From Pseudomonas putida (lineage in GTDB: Bacteria > Pseudomonadota > Gammaproteobacteria > Pseudomonadales > Pseudomonadaceae): 64,000 nt of DNA. Both the position numbers and the translations under genes were made by a program. Below are positions 62,336 through 64,000 of this stretch, piece after piece (the stretch's first letter is position 1; each line of letters opens with the position of its first letter). The notes beneath the pieces were generated by a model. That model was not told the DNA's origin. It made no database searches and saw nothing but the letters and a program-made list of their open reading frames with translations. The stretch spans positions 4,774,001 to 4,838,000 of the forward strand of contig NZ_CP026115.2 of the NCBI RefSeq assembly GCF_009883635.2, written 5' to 3'.

Positions 62336-63112
62336 TCAGGCGGCGCGTTCGAGCACGTCCAGCAGCTCGACGAACTCCTGCGCCAGCTTGTGGCGGGGCG
62401 CCATGTGCACCAGCGGCACCGAAACCTGGTGCGATTCGCGCATTTTGATCGAGCTGCTGAGGTACACCGGCAGCACCGGCATGCCCTCGTCGCGCAACTG
62501 CTCGACCAGGGTCTGGTGCAGCGCGGTGCGCCCGGCGAACTGGTTGACCACCACGCCTTCCACCTGCAGTGCCGGGTTGTGGTCCTGGCGCAGTTCCTCG
62601 ACTTCGGCCATGACGCTGAGCAGCGCCTGGCGCGAGAAGCTGTCGCAGTCGAACGGGATCAGCAGACGTTCGGCGGCCACCAGGGCGCTGAAGGTGTAGA
62701 AGTTCAGCGCCGGCGGGGTATCGATGTAGATCCGCTCGTAGTCTTCGCCCAGCTCCGCCAGCAGCTTGCGCAGCTTGTTGATCTTGTACTTGCTCTCCAG
62801 CTTGCTCTGCAGGTCGCTGAGGTCGGGGCTGGCCGTCACCAGGTGCAGGTTGTCGTAGCGGGTTTCGGTGATCGCCACGCGGTGCTTCTTGCCAGCGGCG
62901 GTGACCGGCGAGAGGGTCTGGCGGAAGAAGTCGGCGATGCCGGCGGGGATGGCGTCGTCGGTCAGCCCGGTGAGGTAGTAGGTGGCGTTGGCCTGGGGGT
63001 CGAGGTCGACCAGCAATGTGCGATAGCCTTCGGCGGCACTGGCCGCGGCTAGGTTGCAGGCGATACTCGATTTGCCCACGCCACCTTTCTGATTGAAAAC
63101 CACACGACGCAT
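62336..63112 (-). CDS. ParA-like ATPase without ParB partner
   Basis: 258 residues. Deviant Walker A at residues 9-16 (VVFNQKGGVGKSSIACNLAA), Walker A' (LLVDLDPQANATYYLTG) and Walker B (ERIYIDTPPALNFYTFSALV). No ParB, FlhG or cellulose genes are near, so it is an orphan that may position another machine. The start is taken at ATG 63112; a second ATG at 63127 would add five residues. Confidence 0.9.
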   Translation of the reverse strand: MRRVVFNQKGGVGKSSIACNLAAASAAEGYRTLLVDLDPQANATYYLTGLTDDAIPAGIADFFRQTLSPVTAAGKKHRVAITETRYDNLHLVTASPDLSDLQSKLESKYKINKLRKLLAELGEDYERIYIDTPPALNFYTFSALVAAERLLIPFDCDSFSRQALLSVMAEVEELRQDHNPALQVEGVVVNQFAGRTALHQTLVEQLRDEGMPVLPVYLSSSIKMRESHQVSVPLVHMAPRHKLAQEFVELLDVLERAA

Positions 63113-63255
63113 GAGACGTTCATCCATGAAGAGAGAAAATGTCAGGTTGGGGTCAATCCTATGACTGAAACACGACAGATTTATGACAGCTCTTGAAACA
63201 ATAGTTAAGTTCATCTTTTTCGAACCGCAAGCGCTCTGTCGCGGTGTTTCTGCGG

Positions 63256-64000
63256 TCATGTCCGCTCGACATATCGCCGGTAGAAATCCAGGGTCGCCAG
63301 GTTCTTGTCCTTGGCCTCGAACATGATGTCGAAGCGATCGATGAACTGCAGGGCGTAGCGGTTGGTCCAGTCGTTCCACATTTGCGCGCTGTGCTGATAC
63401 AGGTCTCGCTTGTTTACCTTCTCCAGCAACGCCGGGATGGTCAGCTTGCTGTCAGCGCCGAAGCCCAGTGCCTGCAAGCTCTCCGGCGGCTGCGAGTAGT
63501 GCATCGTCGGCCGCACACCTCGCCAACTGTCGATGATCCGCGCCACGCGCGGGTCGTGGGGATCGATGTAGTCGCCCTCGTGGATCCAGCAGTGGTGAAT
63601 GTCCAGCACCACCGGCGCAAGGTCGGCCAGTGCAAGGCAGTCGTCGACGCCGTAGGTCTTCTCATCGTTCTCGAAGGTGATCACGTGGCGCGCCACCTGC
63701 GACAACCTTGGCCACACCTGGCGTACCCCGGCTGCGCCGAGGCGCCCGGCGATATGCACATTGCACTTGAAGTCCTGAAAGCGTTGACCGAAGCCCATCA
63801 TGCGGATCATGTCGGCGTGGTATTCGAATTCGGCCAGGCTGTTCTCCACTACCTCGGGGCGGTCCGAGCCGAGCACGCAGTACTGACCGGGATGGAATGA
63901 CAAGCGGATATCCTGGGCGCGGGCCAATTTGCCAATGGCCGCAAAGCGTTCGGCCATCAGGGCCTGGAACTCGCTGTCGCGACAGATCGGCCCTACGCTG
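63256..64000 (-). CDS. uvsE: UV-damage endonuclease UvsE, C-terminal part
   Basis: About 248 residues lie in the window; the N-terminus is beyond the right edge. TIM-barrel metal sites: RLSFHPGQYCVLGSDRPEVV, FKCNVHIAGRLGAAG, ITFENDEKTYGVDDCLALAD, VVLDIHHCWIHEGDYIDPHD and DIMFEAKDKNLATLDFYRR. It nicks 5' of UV photoproducts as an alternative to nucleotide excision repair. Confidence 0.93.
   Translation of the reverse strand, partial: SVGPICRDSEFQALMAERFAAIGKLARAQDIRLSFHPGQYCVLGSDRPEVVENSLAEFEYHADMIRMMGFGQRFQDFKCNVHIAGRLGAAGVRQVWPRLSQVARHVITFENDEKTYGVDDCLALADLAPVVLDIHHCWIHEGDYIDPHDPRVARIIDSWRGVRPTMHYSQPPESLQALGFGADSKLTIPALLEKVNKRDLYQHSAQMWNDWTNRYALQFIDRFDIMFEAKDKNLATLDFYRRYVERT

Overview
The window looks like a chromosome segment of a Pseudomonas of the P. 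putida group. It is GC-rich, carries REP-type hairpins with the P. putida core (arms like CTTCGCGGGC), and has typical pseudomonad genes: fatty-acid cis/trans isomerase, two-gene branched-chain amino acid exporter AzlCD, DUF2790, cobalamin-dependent MetH, and a cysI-DUF934 pair. I saw no tRNA, rRNA, insertion sequence, prophage or CRISPR array. All identifications come from reading motifs and context, not from database searches.

Layout. 1-8.6 kb: end of an FSR-like MFS exporter, an MlaA-type lipoprotein, an OmpR-type two-component system, a decayed zeta-toxin/antitoxin pair, a frameshifted alpha/beta hydrolase, a divergent PagP-like outer-membrane protein and an aldo/keto reductase. 8.9-13.4 kb: a 1498-residue protein with an LRR block and a C-terminal NEL-type ubiquitin-ligase domain. 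13.4-26.7 kb: metabolic genes (cysI with DUF934, a sugar-type binding protein, metH, cti, an acyltransferase, nfuA, and a Sco/PCuAC copper-delivery pair). 27-38 kb: an AraC regulator with AzlCD, a Sel1-like protein, an SGNH-like protein, LysE and YqcI/YcgG genes with a divergent LysR, a second LysR facing an MFS exporter, and DNA polymerase II. 38.1-42.8 kb: a second 1498-residue NEL/LRR protein followed by a broken LRR fragment.

43-50 kb is the most interesting stretch. It holds a RiPP locus of the Hvf/bufferin type: a secreted precursor with five EGKCG motifs, an MNIO (DUF692) enzyme and a DUF2063 partner. A DUF4174 gene precedes it, and a DoxX/ferric-reductase-like pair faces it. Next come a two-component system and a divergent DUF2790/thioredoxin-like operon. 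These families are tied to copper and redox stress, and inverted repeats in the intergenic spaces suggest shared control. Two RNA hairpins frame the precursor gene: one buries its ribosome-binding site, the other sits between it and the enzyme genes.

50-64 kb: a second-copy aroQ/aroE pair, a czcCBA heavy-metal efflux operon with a palindromic operator candidate, an MHS-family transporter, a lipoprotein, a TonB-dependent receptor next to a DUF2946 gene, an orphan ParA-like ATPase and the end of uvsE. Copper and metal handling recurs across the window (Sco/PCuAC, Hvf, the two-component system, Czc, receptor/DUF2946). The NEL proteins are the other main accessory theme and point to interaction with eukaryotes.
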